Positions 32,621 to 45,069 of a stretch of 64,000 nucleotides of DNA are shown piece by piece. Source of the DNA: Escarpia spicata (lineage: Eukaryota; Annelida; Polychaeta; Sabellida; Siboglinidae); NCBI GenBank assembly GCA_963995525.1, contig OZ023213.1, positions 18,848,358 through 18,912,357 on the forward strand. The letters run 5' to 3'. Numbering within the stretch: the first letter of the stretch is position 1; each line of letters begins with the position of its first letter. Position numbers and translations under genes: made by a program. The notes under the pieces are model-generated. The model saw only the letters and a list, made by a program, of their open reading frames with translations, was not told where the DNA came from and did no database searches.

Positions 32621-34192
32621 GGGGAAGTAGGGGCATGTCCGCACACTTAAGGTGAAGCATGCCGTACCTACTGCACTGTGTGTGCCAAAAGGGTGATATT
32701 TGGCATTCAAAAAGAGCAATCATATTAGTTTGTTGTTGTTTGTCAAGAGGTCACATTTCCCATTACATATTTAAATATTTTGTAAAATGTAAAGGTATAC
32801 CTTTGTGAGGACATGCCCCAAGGTACGGGGCAAAGCCGCACACTGTGTGCGGTTATGCCCCATGCATGGCGTAGCAACAGAGTCTCCCAGAACAGACTGT
32901 GAACTGCATATATGTGTACGAGTATATTATTATAATAATGTGTATTGGTAGGTGTAGGCCACAGTCACGTGCACCATTTGAACTGACAAGAAACACCAGA
33001 AAAATACAAATCAACACATTTTACATTAGAAAAGTGAAGAAAGTACAGTCATAAATAGGTCTTGAAACATAGCCCTAGTTTAAAAAAACCTAGTTTCGGG
33101 AAGATAGATTAACAATTATTTGGAAACGTACTCCTAAAGCATCACCTCTCGTAACAATCAAAGCAAATTTCGAAATGCAGCTTGTCCGACGGCTCCTAGA
33201 ACAGCATGCTCTCGTAACCTTTTTTAGCGCCGGTTATGACTTTGTTCTTATTCTTTATGCGATCTCGCAGTGTTGACCAGGGCACATTGAATTGCTTCGC
33301 AATCTGGCGATATCCAACGCCCCCTTGTTCCACAGTTCAATAGCCGGTCGCATGTTTTCATCACTCCATGACTGTTTGTTGGTTTTCCTCCTATAGCGTC
33401 TCACCATTGTGCACCTGAAGCAATCACGCCAGCTATTAGCCTAGACCAGTTGCAGTGTTATTTAACCTATATAGACTACCGTGTTATATTTAATTTGCCA
33501 TCGTGGTTATGTACGCCTATACGTAATTATAAATAAATCTTCATTTGTTTAAATGTAATATGGTACTAACGATATACAATGTGGCAAAATGTGAGGCCAA
33601 CATGATACAGTCTAATGCACATTGAAGCAGCGAATGATTTATGTGCGGTAATTATAAATAATCATCATGTAGTATATAATATCGACGTTTCCAATAATAC
33701 ACGCACTAAGCTATTGAAGTATCTAAATGTATATCTAAGTAGGTTACATATAACCGCCGACAAACGGGGCATATCTGCACAGCGTGTGGGGTATGTCCGC
33801 ACAGGCGTGTGCGGTCCTGCCCCAAGCATCCAACACGTGAACATTTCCGAATTGTTCGAAAATGCTGCTTATGAAAGTAAGCTGTATTTCAATTATTACA
33901 ACACCGTTAAAATGCAGGTTGTAATTATATAAGTACATTCGTATGAAAGCTTCACTGTTGATATAATATACGTGACAGTATTTGAATAAAATTACATCAG
34001 TTTTTTACGAAAACAATGTTTTATTTCATAACTATTTGCTTACAAAACTCTAATCAAATAGCATATGCAAATGGTCGATTTGGGGGTTAGACGCTACTGT
34101 TTGACATGATTCCACTAACCAGATGTTACGCGATGTGTCAATAATAGGGTGTGCGGACATACCTCGAGGTGCGGACATGAACCTACTTCCCC
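32621..34192. mobile_element. Non-autonomous pogo element with 24-bp TIRs and TA duplication
   Basis: The left end starts GGGGAAGTAGGGGCATG. The right end is its reverse complement with two mismatches in 24 bp. A TA flanks each side (32619-32620 and 34193-34194), while unit 2 has the unoccupied site 'gacgtattacc' at 36655-36665. Subterminal words 'gtgcgg(a/t)catg/atg' recur inside, near 32640, 32850, 33790 and 34150. The only coding relic is the pogo-type DNA-binding domain at 33407. At 1572 bp, with no catalytic domain, it cannot move itself. Confidence 0.92.
33215..33407 (-). pseudogene. psq-type helix-turn-helix of a pogo transposase, frameshifted
   Basis: From ATG at 33407-33405 the minus strand reads MVRRYRRKTNKQSWSDENM. 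After a one-base shift near 33325 it reads GVGYRQIAKQFNVPWSTLRD then RIKNKNKV. This is the N-terminal DNA-binding domain of pogo/Tigger-like transposases. The CENPB-type and DDE parts are missing. It lies inside the TIR-bounded element and supports its classification. Confidence 0.85.
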
Positions 34193-34495
34193 TATTACCA
34201 ACCACCAGTACTAACTATCTCACGACACTATATTTACCATTGACACCGTAGCAGTGGGGGTCACTCCGCCAACAGGTCACCTAGCACAATTAGCAGCCTA
34301 CTTTATTTACCGCACTAAAAATCCTGAGTACATTACTGAGATCCAGTGAGAGGGAAAACCTAGGTCAAACCTCGTGTACTTATATAACAGGGAAAAGCGT
34401 CCAAGAATCTACATTGTATACAATTAAGCATCAAGTGTGGTACAGGGAGGAGGGTGGGAGACAAAATCACAACTTGAATGACCATAAACCAATAG

Positions 34496-36192
34496 ATTTA
34501 ACAAGACAAGATTTAACAAGATTGCCATCCAGAGAATTAACTCTAGATGGCAGGTGGACAAGGAAGCCCTTTGGTTTATCGAGAGCCCAACCCATTTATC
34601 TACATATATCCAGCCCTTCTGAGGTATTTGTCGATTTTATTTTTAAACATATTCACACTACTAGCACCCACACAATCATCAGATAATCTGTTCCATTAAT
34701 TCACAGTCCTTTGTGAAAATGAGAACTTTCTTACGTCTAATCTACGCTGCTCCTTTACTAATGTAACTTCATGTCCTTTAGTCTTTCTATGCTTCTTAAC
34801 TGAAAAAAACATATTTCTATGAATATTTTCATAACCAGTCAATATTTCAAACACTTCTATCTGATCTCCTCTCAATCACCTGGTCTCTAGTGTCGTTAAA
34901 CCACATTCGTTTAGGCGTTTTTTATAACTAAGATCCCTCAGTTTTGGTATTATTTTAGTCGCTCTCCTCTGTACTCTTTCTAGCATATCTATGTCCTTCT
35001 TGCGATATGGCCTCCACGCTTGTATACAATATTCTAAATGAGGCCTAACTATTGTTTTGTACAGCGGTATTATTAGTTCTTTTTCTTTATATGCTATATT
35101 TCGCCTAATCAATCCAAGGATTTGATTTCCTTTTGAAGCTGCAATTCCACACAGCTTTGAAATCTTCATGTCATCACTAATTGTCAGCCCTAAGTCTTTT
35201 TCTTTTACAGTAGTAATTAGTACAGTTCCCCACATTCTATATTCTACATATTCGTTCCCATGTCCTGTGTGAAGGCATTTACATTTCCCAAAATTGAACA
35301 ACATTTGCCTCTTTTCAGACAATTTGATCAACCTGACAAGATCATCTTGTAAATGCTGTCTATCTCCATCACTTTTAATCCTTCTAAACAATTTTGTATC
35401 ATCTGCAAATTTCAACACCTTGCTAGCTATATCATCGCCCAAATCGTTTATATATATTAAGAATAATATAGGTCCCAGTACTGATCTCTGTGGAACCCCA
35501 CTCAAAACTGATTTCCAGTTTGAAGCCTCACCATCAACAACTACCCGTTGTATTCGGTCAATCAGCCATTTTTCTATCCAGTTAGTTATACCATTTCCTA
35601 TGCTATGGGCCTTTAGTTTAAGCAGTAATCTTTCAAGTGGCACTTTGTCGAAAGCTTTTTGAAAATCTAAGTAGATGATATCTACTGGTGATCCATCATC
35701 TATCCACTTAGTGATATCTTCCAAAAAAACATAACATATTTGTTAAGCAGGACCTCGCTTTTAGAAACCCATTTTGAGATGGGTTTATCAAGTTATGTTT
35801 AACAAGAAAATCCACCATGTGATCTTTAATTAGTCTTTCTAATAATTTACAAATCACCGATGTTAAACTAACTTGTTTCTCGAACCTTTCTTAAATAACG
35901 GTATAATGTTTGCTTCTTTCCATTCTAAAGGAACCACTCCCTCTTCTAATGACAAGTTGAAAACTGTTGCAAGCGGTATGGTAATTTGTTCTACAATTTC
36001 CAATAGTAGTTTGGGTGGAATACCATCCACTGCAGGTGATTTATTATCCTTCATAGCCCTAATTTTCTTAGCTACCATTTCTGGGGTTACAATTAACTGT
36101 CTTAAATAGTCTGATTCTGCCACCTTGAACTTAGCAGTGAACTAATGTCTTCTCTGGTAAACAATGAACTAAAATACTCATTTCGGTCTTCT
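34496..36192 (-). mobile_element. CR1 LINE, 5'-truncated insertion with AATAG duplication
   Basis: The element reads on the minus strand and is flanked by AATAG at 34491-34495 and 36193-36197. Unit 2 has a single AATAG at the matching site (38532-38536). The RT spans two frames. 36123-35863 gives KIRAMKDNKSPAVDGIPPKLL and VVPLEWKEANIIPLF. 35724-34876 gives SPVDIIYLDFQKAFDKVP (motif A), SGVPQRSVLGPILFL (motif B, with R for the usual G) and KFADDTKLF (motif C). It ends GLTTLETR. The 3' end has short repeats of TCTTGTTAAAT. ORF1 and endonuclease are absent through 5' truncation. Confidence 0.92.
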
Positions 36193-36457
36193 AATAGCAA
36201 TAACAAATTCAACAATAAAACACAAAATGAAGTAAATGATTCGTCAAGCGAAAACCACGCGCAGAACCGCTCAATCAATATCTCCGTGAACGGCGCATTG
36301 GGACGAGCCCGTTCATACTACGAGGACTAATTACTGCTATGTAATCTTACGCGTACGAGTAAGTCCGCTCTCTTTATTGTCCACCAGGTTACCGTTGGCC
36401 TACTCCGCTAGGGGACACCACCTTCCTTCTTACACCGCTACTTCACATAGGATATTT

Positions 36458-38796
36458 GTATGCGTCCCTGACACTTACATCCTCCTATGCAAAGCAACAA
36501 TGCAAGACAAATGTAGATTGAAATAGGCCAACTTAATGACATTTAGCTTTATTCGGTTACATAACTCATAAACTACAACATAAATACATCAATACATATT
36601 CACAGCAATCATGCTGGTCCCAGTGGTATTGCTAACCACTACCTACAAGTCGTAGACGTATTACCAACCACCAGTACTAACTATCTCGCTCTCTATCGGT
36701 GGGGGTCACTCCGCCACCAGGGCACCTAAAATCAAATGTGACCGACCCCCACCAACTAACCGCCATGCATTGTTACCGACATTGATGTCATTAACACAAA
36801 ACCACCACCGTTGGAATGTAGCTATTAAACCGATTTCATAAATATATGCCATATACGTACGATACCCCTGCTGTCTCCGCCACTATCAGAGACGCAGGTA
36901 TACCTTAACGCTACCATGTAGTTAAGCAACCGCTGCTGCCTCCGCCCCTGTCAGAGACATATCCCTACTGCTAACTTCTAGAAACACTGCTCCCCCTATA
37001 CAAGTAAGATATACCGCTGCTGCATCCGCCCCTGTCAGAGACATATGCCTACTGCCAACTTCTAGAAACACTGCTCCCCCTATACAAGTAAGGTATACCA
37101 CTGTTGTCTCCGCCCCTGTCAGAGACATATGCCTACTGCCAACTTCTAGAAACACTGCTCCCCCTATACAAGTAAGATATACCGCTGCTGCCTCCGTCCC
37201 TGTCAGAAACATATGCCTACTGCCAACTTCTAGAAACACTGCTCCCCCTATCCAAGTAAGATAAATCGCTACTGCCTCCGTCCCTGTCAGATACACATCC
37301 CTACTGTTAACTTCTAGAAACACTGCTCCCCCTTTACAAGTAAGATATACCGCTGCTGCCTCCGCCCCTGTCAGAGACATATGCCTACTGCCAACTTCTA
37401 GAAACACTGCTCCCCCTATACAAGTAAGATATACCGCTGCTGCCTCCATCCCTGTCAGAGACATATGCCTACTGCCAACTTCTAGAAACACTGCTCCCCC
37501 TATACAAGGACTTAACAAGTGAACCGATATGAACAGCAAAGATTCATATACCGCACCATTATGAAATAGCTCCCCGTATGCATCCCTCAAGTCATATTAT
37601 AACAAAATATATTGTATATTATATACAATTGACACTTGCCATCTCGTTGAATGTGAACACTACATATTCGTCTAGCTCTCCTCTTTACAACAACTGCCAT
37701 TCTCATCCCAGAATGCTACACCTCCCACTCACCAGTACTTACGACAAGATGCTATGTATCCACCTGACTGACTTGACTGCGGATACTAACTTCCTTAGTT
37801 AAATGCGACTTCTTGCACCCGTCAAGACCCATTTCACTGGCCAACCCCATGTTTTTGTTAGTTTTTATTTTTTTATTTTTTTTATTTATTCTCAGCATTA
37901 CAACAGCTACAGTACGACAACTGCCGCTACCAGTACATTAATACAAAAACAAGCTAGCTTGTTACACTGCTGCCTACTTGCCTAAGTACCACGCTAACCA
38001 TCTAACATACCAGAAAGTCACTGACCAAACTATTAGTATTACACGGGCGTTCGCCACATTCCCTCTATCTCCCCATTATCGTCGTCCCCCAATACCCTTC
38101 ACGGCCAAAAAGACGGCACCCCTGCCAGACACTGTCGCCCCGAAAGTCGAAACCCAGCAAACTAAATCCTGCAATAAGTGCCCTCAAAATCCGAACCCGT
38201 TACGAAACGCAACTCCGACGATGCTACAAATCTCTCCAGCTAAAATCATAACTGTCACCCAAAAATAGCGTTAAGGCTTTACCATCCCCACAACCTGCCA
38301 TCATTTACACCTAACCACTCTAAGAAATGATAGTTAGCTTCTTTTTTGTTTTGTTTTCCACTCCTTCCTGCACGACGCAAATCCGTTATCCGTCGTATGC
38401 CTTGCTCAAAATGGCGTCGTACTGATCGACACGAGGTATCTGCTCAACTTTCTTGCTCCAACCACCGCAAATAAAAGCCACTAACAAGACCATATTAACA
38501 GACAAAATCACAACTTGAATGACCATAAACCAATAGCAATAACAAATTCAACAATAACCCACAAAATGAAGTAAATGATTCGTCAAGCGAAAACCACGCG
38601 CAGAACCGTTCAATCAATATCTCCGTGAACGGCGCATTGGGACGAGCCCGTTCATACTACGAGGACTAATTACTGCTATGTAATCTTACGCGTACGAGAA
38701 AGTCCGCTCTCTATATTGTCCACCAGGTTACCCTTGGCCTATTCCGCTAGGGGACACCACCTTCCTTCTTACACTGCTACTTCACATAGGATATTT
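36458..38796 (+). repeat. Tandem repeat unit 2, with both transposon-free sites
   Basis: Carries the empty pogo site (36659-36662) and empty CR1 site (38532-38536). It also carries an 84-bp minisatellite and an AT/CA-rich middle (37590-38500) with no gene I can recognise. Short frames there (37578-38268) are proline, threonine and serine rich, without domains. Confidence 0.7.
36922..37590 (-). repeat. 84-bp minisatellite, seven units, open on the minus strand
   Basis: Seven units of 84 bp each encode 28 residues around CIGGAVFLEVGSRHMSLTG on the minus strand. Because 84 is a multiple of three, a single open frame of 222 aa spans the array. Changes between units include both silent and replacement sites, with CKGG.. 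and WIGG.. variants. No signal peptide, start context or homologous protein is evident. I class it as a minisatellite and leave coding as an open possibility. Unit 1 lacks it. Confidence 0.75.
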
Positions 38797-38799
38797 TTT

Positions 38800-39407
38800 A
38801 TATATCGCGTAATTTAGACAGTTAATAATACTTTAGACACTAGCATTCAGAAAAAATTATACACACAGTTTACATGGTTTCACAACTTACATCACAAATT
38901 GCATTATTCTAAATTAGGAATCATGGTGTTTTATCCATAATGGCTATATTTGTAATTCTTAAAGCAGTGATTATAATTATTTACTAATCTGATAATAATA
39001 TGTACATGTTGTTATAGTTTACTCCCCGACCTTAAATATCATTCCTATTACCAAAGTATTAATTTTTTAAATGTCTATGCGGACAAGGTCAAACATATTG
39101 CATCTTGAATCTTCTTAAACCAGGAAAGTAGGTGCTGCTAATGCTAAAAGAATAACGTTTTTATAGTAAACCTACCTGTGGGTTTACAGGACCAAAGTCA
39201 AAATAACTACATGAATTAAAGGTATTGTTATCAATTCCTCTTTTTCTTATAAGCTATGCTGGTTTTCTGTTATGACGTGGGACTGTTTCAGATAGTGATT
39301 TATTCTGTCATATAGGGGGAAACATGACAGGATCGAACATGATTTAACATTATAGAAGCTATGCTATGTTATTTTAATGCTTTCTAATTATTGTGTTGTA
39401 TATAATA

Positions 39408-39447
<40 letters not shown>

Positions 39448-39686
39448 GGGCGGTTCTCACGATCCATGGACACATTGTCGAATTAGTGACGTTCAGTTAT
39501 TGTTTTCATCTATTAATATAACACAAGAGATATATTGAAGAATTGAAGACAAAACATGGGACATCTTATTATGGCTACTACTGTATTTCTGGTACTACCA
39601 CACGAAACCACAAAGGTAGCCTCCATCCTCTAATTTTGTTATAACAAAATACAACTCCACTGTTATTCTACGCCAATACCGAAGCT
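38800..39686 (+). other. AT-rich flank and presumptive promoter of copy 5
   Basis: A pure (TA)n tract lies at about 39411-39444. 'gttataacaaaatacaactcc' at 39638-39658 is the conserved 5'UTR block. Unlike the other first exons, no CA/TG pair is present. No separate gene is recognised. Confidence 0.5.
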
Positions 39687-39698
39687 ATGCATCTCAAG
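39687..39698 (+). CDS. Nine-cysteine secreted protein, copy 5, first coding exon (MHLK)
   Basis: ATG CAT CTC AAG then donor GTATGTACTCCG, with the conserved 5' block 'cgccaataccgaagct'. The downstream DNA at 41265-41590 matches the intron of copy 4, and 47590-47760 matches the intron of copy 3 near 23755-23920. This exon therefore most likely joins exon 2 at 47873 across an intron of about 8.2 kb expanded by insertions. Confidence 0.7.
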
Positions 39699-40699
39699 GT
39701 ATGTACTCCGTTGTTGATAATCACGAGTTCAAGCGTGACATGTTAGCATGACCACAGCTATAAATAGAAATCGCTGGTTGAACAAAATCGCTTAGATGCT
39801 ATCAGTTGACACATCAAACAGCGACGTCTGCTTGGGCCAGAGACAACCATGCTAGTGAACGGCAATAAGTCACTGCAGCGTACACAGCACTGCATACAGT
39901 TTTCATCCTAATTGTTCACACTATATTACTAACTGACTCCAATGAGTCAGTCTTGTAAATGTACAATAGGTTCAGACTGTTGCCTCACTAATATGCCTGT
40001 GTCTGTGACAGCTCTATAGGCCTACATTTGGTACACCCACTGTCGCAGGGATGAGTACGCCTGTTTTGAATTACTCAATTGTTTGTGTTTCCCATGTATA
40101 TCTTCCAATGTCATGGTCACTGAAATGGTCATCAGCAGCAGCTTGCGAAAACACAGCATTGATAATTTCCTAGCTGCTCCACAACAGCCACTTGCACCTG
40201 CAGATCGAGATTCTTTTTGAATGTTATGTGGCCAATTTCCTCAGGGACACGTCTCCTGCAAAAAGAGTTCAGTCTCATATAAAGTGTCAACATAAATAAC
40301 TTTACATCTGGGAATCTGCAGAGGCTAATAATTAACTTTTACCAACAATTATTAGTCGTATTATTATCCCATAAAGCTTTTTGGTTAATACAAAACGAGC
40401 CGCCCAAGCCAGGCCTCTGTACAATAATATTATTAAATAACTTCTTTTCATATAATTCAACCAACTTAAGTACGTTACTGTCAATTTAAACTGTTATTAT
40501 TTTCTAAATGAATCGTGCAGAATGTTACCTGTCTTGTATAATTGAGTATTCGTACCTGTGGAAAGAGATGCCAGATCCTGTCTTCTGGCGGTTAGTACAG
40601 TTGTAAGCTTCAAGGGAAATAACCATATTCGATGTTTAAAAAAACTAGTGTCACCAACAGCCTCCATGTACTGTTGAGATTTAAAAACAGATGCATGTT

Positions 40700-41260
40700 A
40701 CTTGCAATAGTGTGAGGCACCCAACTGTCAACAGTTATGAATAATCCAACTGGGATGCTAATCTTTGATTAAACTCATTTCCCTGTCACAACCCTTCCCC
40801 CAAATGGCTAAGCTGGCAGCTGTAGCCTGCCCCATTAATTAATCAATCATCAGTCACTTTATAAAGGGAACACAATGAGAAATCATCAAGTGAAATATTT
40901 CTTGTGCCAGTTATTTATTACATGTTTTTAATGTTGTCACTTTAAACAGTTCTATGTTCACATACATAAATATAACACATTAGTTGAACTTATATAGGTT
41001 GTCCAATGCTTACTCCACTGTGAGCCACCAAACTGTCCACCTCTTTGGATAATGCAACTACTGGGACGTTAATCTCAGGTTATCTTTTTCCAGATCACTA
41101 CCCCACCGAACCCAAATGACTAAGCTGGTGGTTGCTGGCCTGCCCCATTAACTAATCATGCTATATGTTATATAGGGAACACAACTATACCTCTTTAAGT
41201 AAAAATGTCCTGTGTCAGGCATGTATTACATGTTATATATATTGTCAAACATAAATGTCA
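40700..41260 (+). repeat. Degenerate tandem duplication, about 300 bp units
   Basis: Two copies share, in order, 'ccaactgtc', 'aactactggga(c/t)g(t/c)taatct', 'aaatggctaagctgg' / 'aaatgactaagctgg', 'cctgccccattaa', 'atagggaacacaa', and 'tgtcaggcatgtattacatgtt' or its relative. Starts are about 300 bp apart (40725 and 41025). No coding frame is seen. 39780-40700 shows nothing recognisable. Confidence 0.6.
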
Positions 41261-41264
41261 TAGC

Positions 41265-41590
41265 AATGGATGCAACAGTTCCTGCCGTCCAATTGGATGA
41301 CAGTCAGCGGTCCACAGCAACGTCACAGCAACGAGCCAGCGTATCGCTCTAGGCTGTAGGGGAATGATTAATGAGTGTAACCCTATGAACATGACACAAT
41401 TGTCACATATACGTTAGGTAAAGCCTCCACGATTGCATTTTATCACCCGCATAATTTCGATTTCATTTGGCGAAAAAGTAAATTTACATTGTTTCCACTA
41501 CTTTGTTCACTACGAATGTTAGCGTGTTTGTGCAACTGACGAATGGAGTTTTTGTAAACTCACCAGACAAACTATTATCATACAGATGAC
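41265..41590 (+). repeat. Intron segment shared with 26720-27015
   Basis: Matches the intron of copy 4 (see the entry at 26720), with one added block 'gtaggggaatgattaatgag'. It ends just before the (CA)n tract, where the inserted inverted-repeat structure begins. Confidence 0.65.
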
Positions 41591-41657
41591 CTACTTGACT
41601 TATAGGCGAGTGCCAAATCCCCCAAAAGTGCTTTATTTTAGGAGTTTAAATGCCATC

Positions 41658-41818
<161 letters not shown>

Positions 41819-41819
41819 C

Positions 41820-43650
41820 CAACATGTTATATCATGTGGAAACTCTTCCCGTCCCAAAGAAGCATGTCCTAGAGCTGCCAAGTGGTGCAGTGAGCGTGAA
41901 TCCAAGGTCAACCAAGGTCAACCAAGGTCACCGTCAAATGATGAATTTTCGAAATTGTGCTGTTCCGCAATCGCCTTAACATTATATGGTTGCATATCTA
42001 CTTTACTTTACTTTATTTAGAATATGGCCAAGTCATATATTGTTGGAAAGCATATTGTATCACCGCCACAATTAGGTACAATATGCAGGTGTAACCTGGT
42101 ATGGTACGTGTGGAGCTAAGATCAAACAAGGTCACCGTGAAATGATGAACATTCGATTTTTGGCAATACCGCAAAAGTAATAAAGTTACAATGACCTGTA
42201 ACTACTTCATCTGTAATTCGTATACTTTATGAATGAAGCATTTCTCTCCGTCAAACTGAGATATCACTTGGAGCTGTCAGTTGATGGAGTACATGTGAAG
42301 CGACGATCAAACAATCACCGTCAAGTGATCAATGTTCGAAATTGCGTCATCCCGCAAACATCATACAATATAAATGGTTGCGTACATCTACTTTACTTAT
42401 CTATTGATAGAATTGTCGTATACCTTTGCAAAGGTAACTGGCTCCCCGTGAAAACGGGATACGACGGGAGCTATCAAGTGCTGCAGTAGGTGTGGAGTGA
42501 AGGGTAAACAAGGTCACCATCAAACGAAGAATGTTCATAACTTCGTCACTCCGTAGAAGTTCAACACTTACAAGGCGTGGAGTTGTAAAGTGGTGCTCTA
42601 GCTGTAGAAGGTATGCTAAAGAAGGTAACCGTCAAAAGATGAATTTTCGAAATTATGCCTTTCTGCTATAATAGGTTAGCCAACATGTGAAGTTGTACTT
42701 TTAACTGCACTTTTTATTAATAGCAGGAATTCGTTCTAGACCCATCACACAAGGGATAAGAAAATAGGCGTATGTGGATGTGGATGGATGATTTTGAAGG
42801 TTATTTGAAGGTCACAAACTCAAATTTGTGTCAAAATAGCTTTATTAATAATTGACATCTTCGTGTTCACAACGTTGCATAAAACCAAACATGTTATGGT
42901 TTGTACATGCATTCTCTGTGTTATCAGGTGTTGAACTTTGAATTTTCTCTTAAGCATATGGGATAATATAATATAAAAACGTGTGTCTATCGCGTATACC
43001 AAAGTTGTTTACACACCCAATTATTCTTTCTAAGCCTGTTTGTATATATTCGTGTTGATATAATGTACATATAATTTATAACTACACATGCATTTGATCA
43101 TAAACATGTCGTGATAGTCAAACAACGTGCTTAGATATAGTTAGGATGTTGAGGAAGAGAGGTGGCAATCGCAGATTAGAACTCTATTCGCTAAACAGTC
43201 GACCAAGTGTCAGATGTTTTGAGGAACGAGACAATTCAATATCTCATGGAGGAATCCAAATTTTAGGATCTGATTGACATACGTGGGAACTATAAAGATC
43301 ATGTTGGACATCATCGGGGCTGAGAAGATTGGCGACTATAAATTATATAACCTTTCGCTGCAATTGTACACTGGCTAACCATCTATGACCATATAAGCTA
43401 TGCCCTCCCGATGGAGAACAGTCTCTCTGGCAGATGTGAAACACCCCTAGAAGACAGCACCAGAGGCTAGTGCAGTATTCATTAAACGATATCTTGTTGT
43501 GAAGAAAACAAAATGGCGGTTCAACCAGGTGCCTGATGATCAGACAATTGAGCCAGTTACTAGCACTTGCAGGATGCATAATGGGATCATCGGTATTACA
43601 AAACGTTCGAACCAGTTCGCCCTGTATTTTGAGGGGCACGAACATTCATC
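41820..43650 (+). repeat. Large inverted repeat, left arm
   Basis: Matches the reverse complement of 45370-46985 along its length. Examples are 'agagctgccaagtg(g/a)tgcagt' at 41870, 'caaacaaggtcacc', 'cacacaagggata' at 42746, 'tggcaatcgcagattagaactcta' at 43160 and 'ctcccgatggagaacagtctctctggcag' at 43405. The outer 850 bp are themselves a tandem array of about 180-200 bp units. Each unit has a 'aaggtcaccgtcaaatgatgaa' type core followed by 'ttcgaaatt(g/a)tg'. This resembles long, repeat-rich terminal inverted repeats. Confidence 0.85.
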
Positions 43651-43735
43651 TACAATAGGGGATAGCCGCGTTCACACAGGCATTCTGATACCTTCTTCCT
43701 CGTGTATGTTTGGATATATGGTGATATAGCTATAT
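43380..43735 (+). pseudogene. Element gene fragment (YDH..YA / KxTK domain), left arm
   Basis: The + strand reads YALPMENSLSG, then after a stop VVKKTKWRFNQVPDDQTIE and MHNGIIGITKRSN. This corresponds to a region of multicopy invertebrate proteins where a DHxNYARW motif is followed by a basic K-T stretch and a DQxxE motif. Frames are broken. The inverted partner is at 45329-45780. Biochemical role of this domain is unknown to me. Confidence 0.55.
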
Positions 43736-43895
43736 ACTCACAGTCTGCCTGAAACCAAATCTTTGCGTGGTGATTAGCTTGTGCAATATGAAGTTGTAGG
43801 GTGGAGGGTGGGGCGTTGCTGTCCTGCCCGGACATATATGCTGGCACGTAATTGGCATAGTAACATCCATACAAGCAAGATATGTGTCGCATGTC
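43735..43895 (-). pseudogene. Fragment of PIN-like family C-terminus
   Basis: The minus strand reads NAPPSTLQLHIAQANHHAKIW followed by FQAD. This aligns by eye with LPTSTNLFVHMLRPNLQVMMW at 22305 and its relative at 8605. It lies in the spacer between the arms of the inverted repeat. The fragment suggests the structure once carried a full PIN-like gene. Confidence 0.45.
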
Positions 43896-45060
43896 GCACA
43901 TGAGTTCTCAACGTAGGACGACAGCGTGAGCGGTCTTGAAACTATTAAAGTATTGGAGCAGAAAAGTGAGATAACCTTTTAAATAGTGATACAAGCACCG
44001 ACCTTGGCATGGACACTAATAAGGGACCACCTTTTGAAAAAAGCCCATTAGCCACCGGAAATTTCAAAATGAATGTGTAATGAACATTCATAATCCTAAA
44101 TCGACTTCTTACCCCCACATTTCCCCATATATACATGTTACTGTACCATCAGACCAATCAAATGGAGTTCAACACAATAATTCTGTCGCCATTTAATAGC
44201 TGTGAGTCACTCAGGTCAGATGTTCCGCCACGTCAACAATAGTAGAAGCTATCGACTGATAAGTCTAAATTTATCAACGACTTCAAAGTGACCATGAAAA
44301 TGTACTTGTTTGTCTTTTATTTCTGTCTTTTCACTTATAACACTTATCAACTTAATGTTCACTTAACGTTACAGTATGAACTTGCTTGTTCCAGATGGCT
44401 TTCTAGTGTTTGTCCATATTGTCCACTCAATGTCTTTGCACTTATGGCACCCCTTTAATCATCCATACCGATTATGAGTCAAGTCTGGCATCTGCAGCTG
44501 CACGTGACACAAAAGGCTGATGTTGAATTCATGTTAGTGCGTGGAAGCTCAGCGGGCTATCATTCGCTAGGTTGTGTAAGACTTTCAGGGTGTGAGAAGT
44601 CCGAAAGTACCAAGACACTGGGCAGCTATACCTTTGGTGTTGAGTTAATGCCACCTCCAAATATGGCTATAGAAAGCGGAAATGGGGATAGCTAAAGCTT
44701 CATGGTATTCACCGGTTACACTATTCCTCCAGTAGTGACACCATTGACATATTTCTGTAACAGCTTTATGTCAACTTTGGTAGTGTTTTGTGCATTGTGT
44801 AGTTACAAAGGTTTATGAACCTTTCTTCCTCGGTGCGTCATGAAACGATGTACATTCTTCAACCAGTCGTTGCTTCACGGTGATGTTAACCTACTATGTT
44901 TCTTTGTCTTTAGGTTTTAGATGAGTTGACAGTTGACCAAGTCACTTGCAGCAGAGTATTTCGCTGCCATATGTACTAAAGGCATGTCGTTATTATGTGG
45001 GTCAATTAGGTTTCTACTGTAGGCTCCTCTATGGAGTTGTCGACGATATTGCTGGCACAC
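43896..45060. other. Centre of the inverted-repeat structure
   Basis: No intact gene. The + frame at 44474-44695 (73 aa) has no recognised domain. The region is probably decayed element DNA. Confidence 0.35.
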
Positions 45061-45069
45061 ACACACGCT

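Larger units (their letters stand above)
32418..36457 (+). repeat. Tandem repeat unit 1, interrupted by pogo and CR1
   Basis: Starts 'tgtatgcgcccc' and ends 'cacataggatattt'. The outer parts match unit 2 (36458-38796) closely: 32418-32620 with 36458-36660, and 36198-36457 with 38537-38796. Removing the two transposons leaves about 0.8 kb, against 2.3 kb for unit 2, so a middle portion is absent here or was gained there. The unit may be an unclassified tandem-inserting element. Confidence 0.75.

Noticed and set aside
36922..37590. CRISPR-like array
   Set aside because: The 84-bp units are contiguous without unique spacers, the context is eukaryotic, and no cas-like gene exists.
44474..44695. 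Small gene of 73 aa
   Set aside because: No domain, no splice evidence, and it lies within decayed element DNA between inverted-repeat arms.
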